Below are positions 21,916 to 31,196 of a stretch of DNA of 64,000 bases, piece by piece. The stretch comes from an uncultured Hyphomicrobiales bacterium (GTDB taxonomy: Bacteria > Pseudomonadota > Alphaproteobacteria > Rhizobiales > Devosiaceae), in the NCBI GenBank assembly GCA_903828145.1, contig CAIKKY010000031.1:43196-107195 (forward strand). The letters are read 5' to 3'. The first letter of the stretch is position 1, and every line of letters begins with the position of its first letter. The notes below the pieces were generated by a model. The model did no database searches and was not told the DNA's origin. It saw only the letters and a program-made list of their open reading frames with translations. A program made the position numbers and the translations under genes.

Positions 21916-22893
21916 ATGCACATGCGGCGTTTGGGCAAGACGGGGTTTGAGGTCTCGGAAATCGGGCTTGGCACCTGGCAGTTGGGCGAAAGCTTCGGGC
22001 CGGTGAGCGATGCGGATGCCGAGGCGATCCTCAAGACCGCGCGCCACCTTGATGTGAATTTCTGGGACACGGCGGACGTCTATGGGGGCGGCCAATCGGA
22101 AAGCCGTATCGGCAGCTTTGCCGACAAGGCGGGCGTGTTCGTCGCCACCAAGCTTGGCCGCAATGGCGAGCTGTTCCCCAATCTTTCGGGCTTTTCGCGC
22201 AAGGCGATGAAGGAGAGCCTCGCGGGCTCGATCAAGCGGCTCCGGGTCGAGACGCTCGATCTCGGGCAATTGCACTGCGTGCCGACCGACGTGCTGCGCG
22301 ATGGCGAAGTCTTTGAAATTATGGAAGATTTAAAGCGCGAAGGCCTGATGCGGCACTGGGGTGCCAGCGTCGAAAATGTTGAGGAAGCGAAGCTCGCCCT
22401 GCGCCACGAGGGGCTCGCGACGCTGCAGCTCATCTTCAACCTGTTTCGCCAGGATTACATCGATGAGGTGTTTCCTGAGGCGCAGAAGAAGGATGTCGGC
22501 ATCATCGTACGGTTACCGCTCGCGTCGGGCCTCCTCTCGGGCAAGTGGACCAAGGCCACGACATTCAGCGCCAAGGACCATCGCAATTTCAACCGCGACG
22601 GGCAGTTCTTCAATGTCGGGGAGACCTTCTCGGGCATTCCGTTCGACAAGGGTGTCGAGCTGGCCGATGCGCTGAAGCAGATGGCGCCAAACTATCCGCT
22701 CAGCCAGTTCGCGCTGCGCTTTATTCTCGATCAACCGGCGGTCTCGACGGTCATTGCCGGCGTGACGCGGCCGCAGCAGCTTGACGATAATGTGACGGCC
22801 ACCCGGCGCGACCCGGTTGACCCTGCGCTCCTCGAAAAGCTGAAGGACTGGTACCAGGAGCGTGTCCGGCCCCTGATCCGCGGCCGCATCTGA
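21916..22893 (+). CDS. Aldo/keto reductase
   Basis: MRRLGKTGFEVSEIGLGTWQLG; DTADVYGGGQSESRIG; ETLDLGQLHCVPTD. Confidence 0.9.
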   Translation: MHMRRLGKTGFEVSEIGLGTWQLGESFGPVSDADAEAILKTARHLDVNFWDTADVYGGGQSESRIGSFADKAGVFVATKLGRNGELFPNLSGFSRKAMKESLAGSIKRLRVETLDLGQLHCVPTDVLRDGEVFEIMEDLKREGLMRHWGASVENVEEAKLALRHEGLATLQLIFNLFRQDYIDEVFPEAQKKDVGIIVRLPLASGLLSGKWTKATTFSAKDHRNFNRDGQFFNVGETFSGIPFDKGVELADALKQMAPNYPLSQFALRFILDQPAVSTVIAGVTRPQQLDDNVTATRRDPVDPALLEKLKDWYQERVRPLIRGRI

Positions 22894-22985
22894 AAAACGG
22901 CGGTTTTCCCGAGGGTTGGCACTTACAACCCAGGGTTGCCCGCCTTAAATACACGTGGTGTGTCTCCAGCCGAAAGAAGCATTTC

Positions 22986-25901
22986 ATGTCCGAGCATCCC
23001 GCTTTTGAGCTTTTGAAATCCGAAAACCTCGTGGAGGTTGGCTCAAAGGTGTCGCTCTACCGCCACAAGGCGACGGGCGGTGAAGTGCTGAGTTTTGAAA
23101 ACGACGACGAGAACAAGGTTTTCGGCGTGACGTTCAAGACCCCGCCGGAGGACTCGACGGGCATTGCGCATATTCTCGAGCATTCGGTGCTGTGCGGATC
23201 GCGTAAATACCCGGTGAAAAAGCCCTTCGTTGAAATGCTGAAGGGCTCGCTGCACACGTTCCTCAACGCCATGACCTTTCCGGACAAGACGGCCTATCCG
23301 GTGGCGTCGCAGAACCTGCAGGACTTCTACAATCTCGTGGATGTGTATCTCGACGCGGTGTTTTTTCCGCTCCTTACCGAAGACACGCTGAAGCAGGAAG
23401 GCTGGCACTACGAGCGCGAAAGCGCGCAGGGGCCGATGCAGTTCAAGGGCGTGGTGTTCAATGAAATGAAGGGGGCCTATTCGTCCCCGGCGGCGCTGCT
23501 CGGGCGGCTGACGCAGCAATCGCTGTTTCCCGATACGACCTATGGCGTCGATTCCGGCGGCGACCCGACCAAAATTCCTGATCTCAGCTACGCCCAGTTC
23601 GAGCGCTTCCACGAAACCTATTATCACCCCTCCAATGCACGGGTGGTGTTTTACGGCGATGACGAACCGGCGAAGCGTCTTGAGCTGATTGAAGAGTATT
23701 TCAAGGAATTTCGCCGCGCCGATCCGACGCCGCCGATTGCCCTGCAAAAGCGCTGGAGCGGGGCGAAGCAGTTCGTCCACACCTATGTCGCCAGCGAGGA
23801 CGAAGCAAAGCGCCCCAGCGCCATGGTCAGCATCAACTGGCTGCTCGATGAGGTGACGGATTCCGAAACGGTTCTGACCCTCAACATCCTTGAAAGCGTA
23901 CTGGTGGGAACGCCGGCGGCGCCGCTACGCAAAGCGCTGATCGATTCCGGGCTTGGCGAAGGACTGACCGGATCGGGCTTTGCCGATGGCATCCGCCAGC
24001 CCTATTTCACCTTCGGGCTGAAGGGGATTGTGCCCGAAGACGCCGATAAGGTGGAAGCGGTGATCGTCTCGACCCTCAACCATCTGGTGCGCGACGGCAT
24101 TGACCCCGCGACCATTGAAGCGGCGATGAATACCGCTGAATTCAACCTGCGCGAAAACAACACCGGGTCATTCCCGCGCGGGCTGTCGCTTATGTTCCGG
24201 GCGCTTGGCACCTGGCTGTATGATGGCGACCCGATTGCACCGCTCGCTTTTGAAGCGCCGCTGGCGGCGATGAAGGCGCGGTTGCGAGCGGGCGAGCGGG
24301 TGTTTGAAAGCCTGATTGAAACGCATATCCTCAACAACCCGCATCAGACGAGCGTGCTGTTGAAACCGGATCCGACGCAGGCGGCGCGGGAGGCGGCGGC
24401 TGAGCGCGCGCGGCTCGATGCAGCGGCGGACGCTCTCGGTGAGGCCGGGCTCAAACAGGTGGCCGAAGATACCAAACGGCTGATCGGTTTGCAGCAGAAG
24501 CCGGACGATCCGGCAGCGCTTCAGCGTATCCCGATGCTGACGCTCAAGGACTTGCCACGCACCAATAAGCCTATTCCGGCGGTGATCGAAACGCTCAGCG
24601 GGCGGCCGTTCCATGTCCATGAAATGGCGACCAATGGCGTGGTCTATCTCGATCTCGCTTTTGATCTCAAAACCCTGCCGGGCGCCCTGTGGCCCTATCT
24701 GCCGCTGTTCACCCGGGCCCTGACGCAGACCGGCGTCGGGCACGAGGATTTCGTGACGCTGACGCAGCGGATTGGCCGCCTGACGGGCGGTGTGGGCGCG
24801 AGCCGCTGGTCGACGACCCGCGCGGATGGTCAGGGCACTGCGGCCTATCTGTTCTTGCGCGGCAAAGCCGTGCCGGAGCGGCTGCGCGACCTGCTCGATA
24901 TCATGAAGGACGTGCTGACGGACGCGCAGCTGGGCAACCGCGAGCGGCTGAAGCAGATGGCGCTTGAAGCCAAAGCCGGGTTTGAATCCTCGCTTGCGGG
25001 GGCTGGGCATTCCATTGCCGCGGCCCGGCTGCGGGCGGGGTTCACCGAGGGCGGTTGGCTCAACGAAATCACGGGCGGAGTCAGCCAGTATGAGTTCATC
25101 AAGGCGCTGATCGCGCGGATCGATAGCGATTGGCCGAGCATCGAGGCGGCGCTCAAAGATATCCGGCGCCGGGTGCTGGGCCGCGCCGGGCTGGTGGCAA
25201 GCGTCACAGCCGACAGCTTTGCACTGGGCAAGGTGCGGCCGATCCTTGCGGATTTTATTGCCGATCTGCCCGAAGGCGAGCGGAAAGTGGCGGATTGGGG
25301 CTTTAAGTTGAACCCGAAATCCGAAGGGCTGAGCTTCCCCGGACAGGTCAATTATGTGACCAAGGGCGCCAATCTCAAGGCGCTCGGCTATAGCCCGACT
25401 GGCGCGAGTGCGGTCGTTCTGCAGCATCTCAATACCACCTATTTGTGGGACAGGGTGCGCGTGGAAGGTGGTGCCTATGGCGCGGGGGCGGGGCTAGACC
25501 TGCATTCGGGGCTCATCGCATTCACCTCCTATCGCGACCCCAATGTGACCAACACGCTCAAGGCCTATGACGCGGCGGCGGACTTCCTCAAACAGGGCGT
25601 CAACGCCCAGCAGTTGACCAGCTCGATCATCGGGGTCATCGGCTCGGTGGATACCTACCGGTTGCCGGATGCCAAGGGCTTCGCGGCGCTCACCTGGAGC
25701 CTGATGGGCGATACCGACGCGGCGCGGCAGGCGCGGCGCGAGTCGGTGCTAGGGGCGACGAGCGCGGATTTCGTCCAGCTGGGCGAAGCGCTTGCGGCCC
25801 TGTCGCGTCAGGGTGAGGTTGTGGTGCTGGGCTCGGAAGCGGCAATCAAGGGGGCCGCCGAGGATGGCGGACCCACCCTGCCGATCACCCGGGTGTTGTG
25901 A
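22986..25901 (+). CDS. M16C metalloprotease (insulinase/PreP-like)
   Basis: 971 aa; TGIAHILEHSVLCGSRKYPVKKPFVEMLKGSLHTFLNAMTFPDKTAYPVAS with HxxEH. Confidence 0.92.
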   Translation: MSEHPAFELLKSENLVEVGSKVSLYRHKATGGEVLSFENDDENKVFGVTFKTPPEDSTGIAHILEHSVLCGSRKYPVKKPFVEMLKGSLHTFLNAMTFPDKTAYPVASQNLQDFYNLVDVYLDAVFFPLLTEDTLKQEGWHYERESAQGPMQFKGVVFNEMKGAYSSPAALLGRLTQQSLFPDTTYGVDSGGDPTKIPDLSYAQFERFHETYYHPSNARVVFYGDDEPAKRLELIEEYFKEFRRADPTPPIALQKRWSGAKQFVHTYVASEDEAKRPSAMVSINWLLDEVTDSETVLTLNILESVLVGTPAAPLRKALIDSGLGEGLTGSGFADGIRQPYFTFGLKGIVPEDADKVEAVIVSTLNHLVRDGIDPATIEAAMNTAEFNLRENNTGSFPRGLSLMFRALGTWLYDGDPIAPLAFEAPLAAMKARLRAGERVFESLIETHILNNPHQTSVLLKPDPTQAAREAAAERARLDAAADALGEAGLKQVAEDTKRLIGLQQKPDDPAALQRIPMLTLKDLPRTNKPIPAVIETLSGRPFHVHEMATNGVVYLDLAFDLKTLPGALWPYLPLFTRALTQTGVGHEDFVTLTQRIGRLTGGVGASRWSTTRADGQGTAAYLFLRGKAVPERLRDLLDIMKDVLTDAQLGNRERLKQMALEAKAGFESSLAGAGHSIAAARLRAGFTEGGWLNEITGGVSQYEFIKALIARIDSDWPSIEAALKDIRRRVLGRAGLVASVTADSFALGKVRPILADFIADLPEGERKVADWGFKLNPKSEGLSFPGQVNYVTKGANLKALGYSPTGASAVVLQHLNTTYLWDRVRVEGGAYGAGAGLDLHSGLIAFTSYRDPNVTNTLKAYDAAADFLKQGVNAQQLTSSIIGVIGSVDTYRLPDAKGFAALTWSLMGDTDAARQARRESVLGATSADFVQLGEALAALSRQGEVVVLGSEAAIKGAAEDGGPTLPITRVL

Positions 25902-25972
25902 TACCACCGGCTTGGCCCCGATACCGTGTCCCCCAGTGAACCTGTGGGCGCGCGGGGCCGTTTGGTGAGGTG

Positions 25973-26986
25973 ATGAGCGAGAGTTTCCTTGGCCGCGATC
26001 TCGCGGTCCTGCCAATCGATGCCTATATCGATCCGCCGGTGCCCCGCGCGCGGGCCATCATTACCCATGGGCATTCGGACCATGCGCGGGCGGGCCACGG
26101 TGCCGTGCTCGCCACCCCCGATACGATCGCCATTATGAAGACCCGCTATGGCGAGGCGTGTGCCGGGCAGTTTCAGGCGCTCGATTTCGGCGTGCCGCTG
26201 CAGGTCGGTGCGGTGACGATCACGTTTTTCCCCGCTGGGCATATTCTGGGGTCGGCGCAGGTGCTGCTCGAGTATCGGGGCGAGCGCGTGGTGGTGACCG
26301 GCGACTACAAGCGACTGCCCGATGCCACAGCGGCGGCCTTTGAAATTGTGCCCTGCGATCTCCTCGTGACCGAAGCCACCTTCGGCTTGCCGGTGTTTCA
26401 GCATCCCGACCCGCTTGACGAGATCGGCCGACTGATCCGTTCGGTGGCTGCCGACAGTACGCGGTGCCATGTCATTGGGTCTTATGCACTGGGCAAGGCG
26501 CAGCGCATCATCTCGCTGTTGCGGCGGGCGGGCTATGATGCGCCGATCTATCTCCACGGCGCGATGGTGCGGCTCTGTGCGCTCTATGAGGAACGCGGCA
26601 TCGGGCTGGGCGATCTGCGGCTTGCGGCCGAGGCCGGGCCGGAGGCCCTTCAGGGCGGCATTGTGATTGCGCCGCCCTCGGCGCTCAAGGATCGGTGGAG
26701 CCGCCGGCTGCCGGACCCGGTGCTGGCCGTGGCATCGGGCTGGATGAGTGTAAAGCAGCGGGCCCGGCAGGCCGGGGTGGAACTGCCGCTCGTCATTTCC
26801 GACCATGCTGATTGGGGCGAGCTGACCGCTACCATCGCCGACACTGGCGCGAGCCGGGTATGGGTGACCCATGGGCGCGAGGATGCGCTGGTGCATTACT
26901 GCCGGACCCAGGGCATCGAGGCCGAGCCCCTGGCTCTTCTCGCCTATGATGAGGCTGGTGATGAGGGCGGGGAGGCGGCGGCATGA
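25973..26986 (+). CDS. Ligase-associated DNA exonuclease, MBL-fold
   Basis: IITHGHSDHARAGHG, FFPAGHILGSAQVLLEY, VVTGDYKR; overlaps the ligase start by 4 nt. Confidence 0.87.
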   Translation: MSESFLGRDLAVLPIDAYIDPPVPRARAIITHGHSDHARAGHGAVLATPDTIAIMKTRYGEACAGQFQALDFGVPLQVGAVTITFFPAGHILGSAQVLLEYRGERVVVTGDYKRLPDATAAAFEIVPCDLLVTEATFGLPVFQHPDPLDEIGRLIRSVAADSTRCHVIGSYALGKAQRIISLLRRAGYDAPIYLHGAMVRLCALYEERGIGLGDLRLAAEAGPEALQGGIVIAPPSALKDRWSRRLPDPVLAVASGWMSVKQRARQAGVELPLVISDHADWGELTATIADTGASRVWVTHGREDALVHYCRTQGIEAEPLALLAYDEAGDEGGEAAA

Positions 26987-28560
26987 AGGCCTTTGCCCAG
27001 CTGATGGAGCTGTTGGCGCTCACCCCGTCGCGCAACCGCAAGCTCGATGCCCTGACGCGCTATTTTGCCGAAACGCCCGACCCCGACCGGGGGCTGGCGC
27101 TGGCCATTCTCACCGGAGCGCTGAGCTTCCGCAATGTGAAACCGGCGCTATTGCGCGATCTGGTGGAGCGTGAGGTCGATCCGGTGCTGTTCCGGCTGAG
27201 CTATGATTTTGTCGGCGACCTCGGGGAAACCATTGCGCTCATCTGGCCGCATAAAAGCGACAGCGGTGATCTGCCGAGCCTTGGCGCGCTTGTGGAGCGT
27301 CTCTCCCTCACCAGCAAGGCGGACTTGCCGGGCGTCATCGGGGCGCTGCTCAGCAGGGCATCGATCACCGAGCGCTGGGCGCTCGTTAAGATCGCCACCG
27401 GCGCCTTGCGCATCGGGCTCTCGGCGCGGCTGGCAAAAACGGCGCTGGCGCAGATGAGCGGCGTTGAGCTTAGCGCCATCGAGGAAGTGTGGCACGGGGT
27501 GAGCCCGCCCTATCTGCCGCTGTTTGACTGGCTGTCGGGGCGCGCGGGGCGGCCCGAGATTGATCCGACGGCGCGGTTTCACCCCCTGATGCTGGCGCAG
27601 CCGATTGATGAGGCGAAGGATTTTCCGAAGCTCGATCCGGCCGATTTCGCGGCCGAATGGAAGTGGGACGGCATCCGGGTGCAGATCATCGCCTCGGGCG
27701 GGCGCGTCTCGCTGTTCAGCCGCACGGGTGATGATATCGCGGCGGCGTTTCCGGACGTTACCGAAACGATCGTCGGGGATGGTGTGCTCGATGGTGAACT
27801 GCTGGTCGGGGCTGAGTTCACCCCTGGTGCCTTCAACGATCTGCAGCAGCGGCTCAACCGCAAGACGCCGCTCAATCGGCACCTCCTCGAACTGCCGGCC
27901 TTTGTGCGGGTCTATGATGTGCTGTTCGATGGCGCAGAGGACGTTCGGGCTCTGCCCTGGTCGGCGCGGCGGGCGCGGCTTGAGCGCTGGTTCACCCGGC
28001 ACCCGCAGCGGCGGCTCGACCTGTCGCCCACGCTCGATTTTATGTCGTTTGAGGACTTGGACGCGATCCGTCGGCGCGGGGCCGACGAGCAGGGCCATGA
28101 AGGCGTGATGCTGAAACGGCGCGATGCGCCCTATGTGCCGGGACGGCCCGCGGGGCTCTGGTACAAGTGGAAGCGCGACCCGGCGATGGTCGATGCGGTG
28201 CTGATGTATGCTCAGCGCGGGCACGGCAAGCGCTCGTCCTACTATTCCGATTTCACCTTCGGGGTGTGGCGCGAGGGCGAAATCGTGCCCATCGGCAAGG
28301 CCTATTTCGGCTTCACCGACGCGGAACTGAAGGCGCTCGACCGGTTTGTCCGTAATCACACGATCAAGAGCTTCGGGCCGGTGCGGGAAGTGGACAAGAC
28401 TCTGGTGCTTGAAGTCGCCTTCGATAGTGCGCAGCGCTCGGGGCGGCATAAATCGGGCATTGCGCTGCGGTTTCCGCGGATCAACCGTATCCGCTGGGAC
28501 AAGCCGGCCGCCGAGGCGGCCCGGATCGAGGATATGGACGTGTTTCTGGCGGCACCCTGA
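26983..28560 (+). CDS. ATP-dependent DNA ligase
   Basis: AEWKWDGIRVQIIA (motif I KxDG), DGELLVG, HEGVMLKRRDAPYVPGRPAGLWYKWKRDP. Confidence 0.92.
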   Translation: MKAFAQLMELLALTPSRNRKLDALTRYFAETPDPDRGLALAILTGALSFRNVKPALLRDLVEREVDPVLFRLSYDFVGDLGETIALIWPHKSDSGDLPSLGALVERLSLTSKADLPGVIGALLSRASITERWALVKIATGALRIGLSARLAKTALAQMSGVELSAIEEVWHGVSPPYLPLFDWLSGRAGRPEIDPTARFHPLMLAQPIDEAKDFPKLDPADFAAEWKWDGIRVQIIASGGRVSLFSRTGDDIAAAFPDVTETIVGDGVLDGELLVGAEFTPGAFNDLQQRLNRKTPLNRHLLELPAFVRVYDVLFDGAEDVRALPWSARRARLERWFTRHPQRRLDLSPTLDFMSFEDLDAIRRRGADEQGHEGVMLKRRDAPYVPGRPAGLWYKWKRDPAMVDAVLMYAQRGHGKRSSYYSDFTFGVWREGEIVPIGKAYFGFTDAELKALDRFVRNHTIKSFGPVREVDKTLVLEVAFDSAQRSGRHKSGIALRFPRINRIRWDKPAAEAARIEDMDVFLAAP

Positions 28561-28569
28561 GGAGGTCGC

Positions 28570-28845
28570 ATGTCGCTTTCCGCGCTCGAGAGAAAAATCG
28601 CGGCGTTGACCCGCGCCATGGCGGAGGCCGTTGCCCGCGAAGAGTTCGAACAGGCGGCCCGGTTGCGCGATGAAATCGCAGCGCTGGGCGCTGGAACGGG
28701 TCTGAAGGTTGGCCAGCCGCCGCCGGGGCAGATGGGGCTTGGCACGCATGTGCCGGTCAAAGCCCCGCCGCGGGATTGGACAGCACCGAAAAAGCCCGAT
28801 CCGCTGACGCGCGGTCATCGCCCGGGGCGGGGACGAAGGGCCTAA
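28570..28845 (+). CDS. Small protein with UvrB/UvrC (UVR) motif
   Basis: AVAREEFEQAARLRDEIAAL, typical UVR motif; 91 aa. Confidence 0.75.
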   Translation: MSLSALERKIAALTRAMAEAVAREEFEQAARLRDEIAALGAGTGLKVGQPPPGQMGLGTHVPVKAPPRDWTAPKKPDPLTRGHRPGRGRRA

Positions 28846-29234
28846 CGCGGCTCCAGCCGATCCGTGGCGAGGCGGCGGATTTCGCGCAGTTCGGCGATGG
28901 TGGTGGCGAGGTCCGCCTGCTGCCGCTCAAGGCGGGCGAGCCGGGTTTCGACTTTGGCGAGGAGCAGGTTAACCTGGGCGTGCTGGGATTGCGCGTCATA
29001 GAGGCTCAGGTATTCGGCAATATCCTTGAGCGAAAAGCCGAGGCGCTTACCGCGCAGGATCAGCATCAGCCGCGCACGGTCGCGGCGGCGGAACACGCGT
29101 GTGGCCCCCACGCGCTCGGGGGTGATCAGCCCCTTGGATTCATAAAAGCGGATGGCGCGGGCGGTGATGCCGAATTCCTTCGCCAGATCGGCGATGGCAA
29201 ACAGATCGCGGTGTTCGGTTTCGATGCGGTTCAT
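28842..29234 (-). CDS. MerR family transcriptional regulator
   Basis: FAIADLAKEFGITARAIRFYESKGLITPERVGATRVFRRRDRARLMLILRGKRLGFSLKDIAEYL; overlaps the fadD end. Confidence 0.9.
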   Translation of the reverse strand: MNRIETEHRDLFAIADLAKEFGITARAIRFYESKGLITPERVGATRVFRRRDRARLMLILRGKRLGFSLKDIAEYLSLYDAQSQHAQVNLLLAKVETRLARLERQQADLATTIAELREIRRLATDRLEPR

Positions 29235-30937
29235 GCCGATGTCGCTGTGCGGGACTCGTAATCGCGGCGCAGTTCTTTTTTGTCGTGCTTGCCCACCAGG
29301 GTTTTCGGCAGGTCGGCGCGGAAGATCACCTCGCGCGGCTGTTCGAGCTTATTGAGCTTATCGGCCAGAAAAGCCCGCATTTCGCTCTCGGTGGCGCTAT
29401 TGCCTGCGCGCGGTTTGACATAGGCCACCGGCGCTTCGCCGCGATAGGAATCGGGCACGCCGATGACATTGACCTCCGCCACGCCGGGGTGGGACAGCAG
29501 GGCTTCCTCGATGACACGCGGATAGACGTTGAAGCCCGAGCAGATGATGATGTCTTTCAGCCGGTCGACCAGAAACACATAGCCATCCTCGTCCATGAAG
29601 CCGACATCGCCGGTTCTGAGCCAGCCGTGATCGAAGGTTTCGGCCGTGGCGTCGTCATTGCGGAAATATCCGGCCATGACCTGCGGACCCTTGACCTGCA
29701 CTTCGCCGCGCTGGCCAATGCCCACGACCTTGCCGGTTTCGACATCGACAAAGCGGATATCGGTGTGGGGCAGGGGCTGGCCGACCGATAGCGGCTTGCC
29801 GGGCACCTTGAGGGCCGCGCAGCAGACGACCGGCGAGGCCTCGGTGAGGCCGTAGCCTTCGGCAAGGAGAGCGCCGCTGACCCGGGCCCAGGCCGCCCGG
29901 ACTTCGAGCGGCAGAGCGGCGCCGCCAGAAATCACGAGGCTGATCGAGGCCAGCGCGGGCTTGATGGCTTCCCCCAGCCGCGACAGCGCATGGATCAGCG
30001 TCGGCACGGCGGGCAGGATGGTGGGTTGGGTGCGCCGCACAGCGGCAAGGAACATTTTCTGTTCGTAGCGCGGCAGCATGATCACGAGGGCGCCATTACA
30101 CAGCGGCACATTCATGCACACCGTCATGGCGAAGATATGGAAAAACGGCAGAACGGCGAGGATACGGGCGTGGGGCGGGTAGAACCGGCCATCGGCCCAG
30201 GCGTCGATCTGGCTCATGTTGGCCGCGACATTGGCGTGGCTCAGCATGGCGCCTTTGGGCACGCCGGTGGTGCCCCCGGTGTTCTGCTGCACGGCAATGT
30301 CGTCGGCTGAAATCTCGACCGGCTCGGGGCTCAGCCCCTTGGCGAGCAGCGTTTCGTACAGGGTGATGCGCTCGCGCACGGGGCTGTTGTCGGGCCGGGC
30401 GAGATCGCGCGATTTGGCAGCGCGGAACAGAACGGCCTTCACGGGCGGCAGCGCCTTGAGGAAGGGGGCGACGATCAGATCGCGCACATGGCCGCCGCGC
30501 ACCAGCGCCTCGGCCTTGTCGAAGGTCACTTTGAGGTCAAGGGTGATGAGGATTTCGGCCCCGGCACCGCCTACGACATGCTCCAGTTCGGCAAGGGTGT
30601 AGAGCGGGTTGCAGTTGACCGCTACGCCGCCAGCGCGCAGCACGGCATAATAGGCGATGACGAAAAACGGCGTGTTGGGCATGAGCAGCGCCACGCGCGT
30701 GCCCTTTTTCACCCCATGCAGCTTTTGCAGCGCGCCGGAAAACCGGGTGATCGCGTCGCCAAGCTCGCGATAGCGGGTGATTTTGCCCATGAAATCGAGC
30801 GCCGCCCGATCGGCATGTTCGGTGCAGGCGGCCAGCACCTGCGTATGCACAGGCGTCAGGTCGAGCGGCGTATCCCACACGATGCCGGGCGGATAGTGCG
30901 CCACCCAGGGGCGCGGAAAGGCTGGCGTCGTCGTCAT
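29231..30937 (-). CDS. fadD: Long-chain fatty acid-CoA ligase
   Basis: QQNTGGTTGVPKGAMLSHANV AMP-binding motif; GWLRTGDVGFMDEDGYVFLVDRLKDIIICSGFNVYP. Confidence 0.92.
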   Translation of the reverse strand: MTTTPAFPRPWVAHYPPGIVWDTPLDLTPVHTQVLAACTEHADRAALDFMGKITRYRELGDAITRFSGALQKLHGVKKGTRVALLMPNTPFFVIAYYAVLRAGGVAVNCNPLYTLAELEHVVGGAGAEILITLDLKVTFDKAEALVRGGHVRDLIVAPFLKALPPVKAVLFRAAKSRDLARPDNSPVRERITLYETLLAKGLSPEPVEISADDIAVQQNTGGTTGVPKGAMLSHANVAANMSQIDAWADGRFYPPHARILAVLPFFHIFAMTVCMNVPLCNGALVIMLPRYEQKMFLAAVRRTQPTILPAVPTLIHALSRLGEAIKPALASISLVISGGAALPLEVRAAWARVSGALLAEGYGLTEASPVVCCAALKVPGKPLSVGQPLPHTDIRFVDVETGKVVGIGQRGEVQVKGPQVMAGYFRNDDATAETFDHGWLRTGDVGFMDEDGYVFLVDRLKDIIICSGFNVYPRVIEEALLSHPGVAEVNVIGVPDSYRGEAPVAYVKPRAGNSATESEMRAFLADKLNKLEQPREVIFRADLPKTLVGKHDKKELRRDYESRTATSA

Positions 30938-31090
30938 ACAGAACTCCCCTGTGCATGAACGACCGGAACTCACACCAGTCCTAGTGGATTGTGCCCGGTA
31001 ACTTGAGACGGGAAAACCCGTATAAACTCGACTGAATGCTCCGCTTTTCCGGGCAGAGTGGCGGTGGGCGGTTGATGTCTCGCTTATGAG

Positions 31091-31127
31091 TTACCAAGTT
31101 GACGTATAGGTAAACTTGACGCTTTAT
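31091..31127 (+). promoter_or_regulatory. Candidate MerR-family (LiuR-like) operator and promoter of the fad operon
   Basis: TTACCAAGTTGACGTATAGGTAAACTTGAC: dyads TTACC/GGTAA and CAAGTT/AACTTG; TTGACG-17 bp-CTTTAT. Confidence 0.45.
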
Positions 31128-31196
31128 GGATGGACGCGTCAAGGGGCATCGGTCCCGATCGGGGTCGTTGTCCGCCACCTGAGCGGGAGGCCGACC

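Noticed and set aside
27148-28818. 556-aa minus-strand ORF opposite the DNA ligase
   Set aside because: Antisense shadow; the ligase motifs fix the coding strand.
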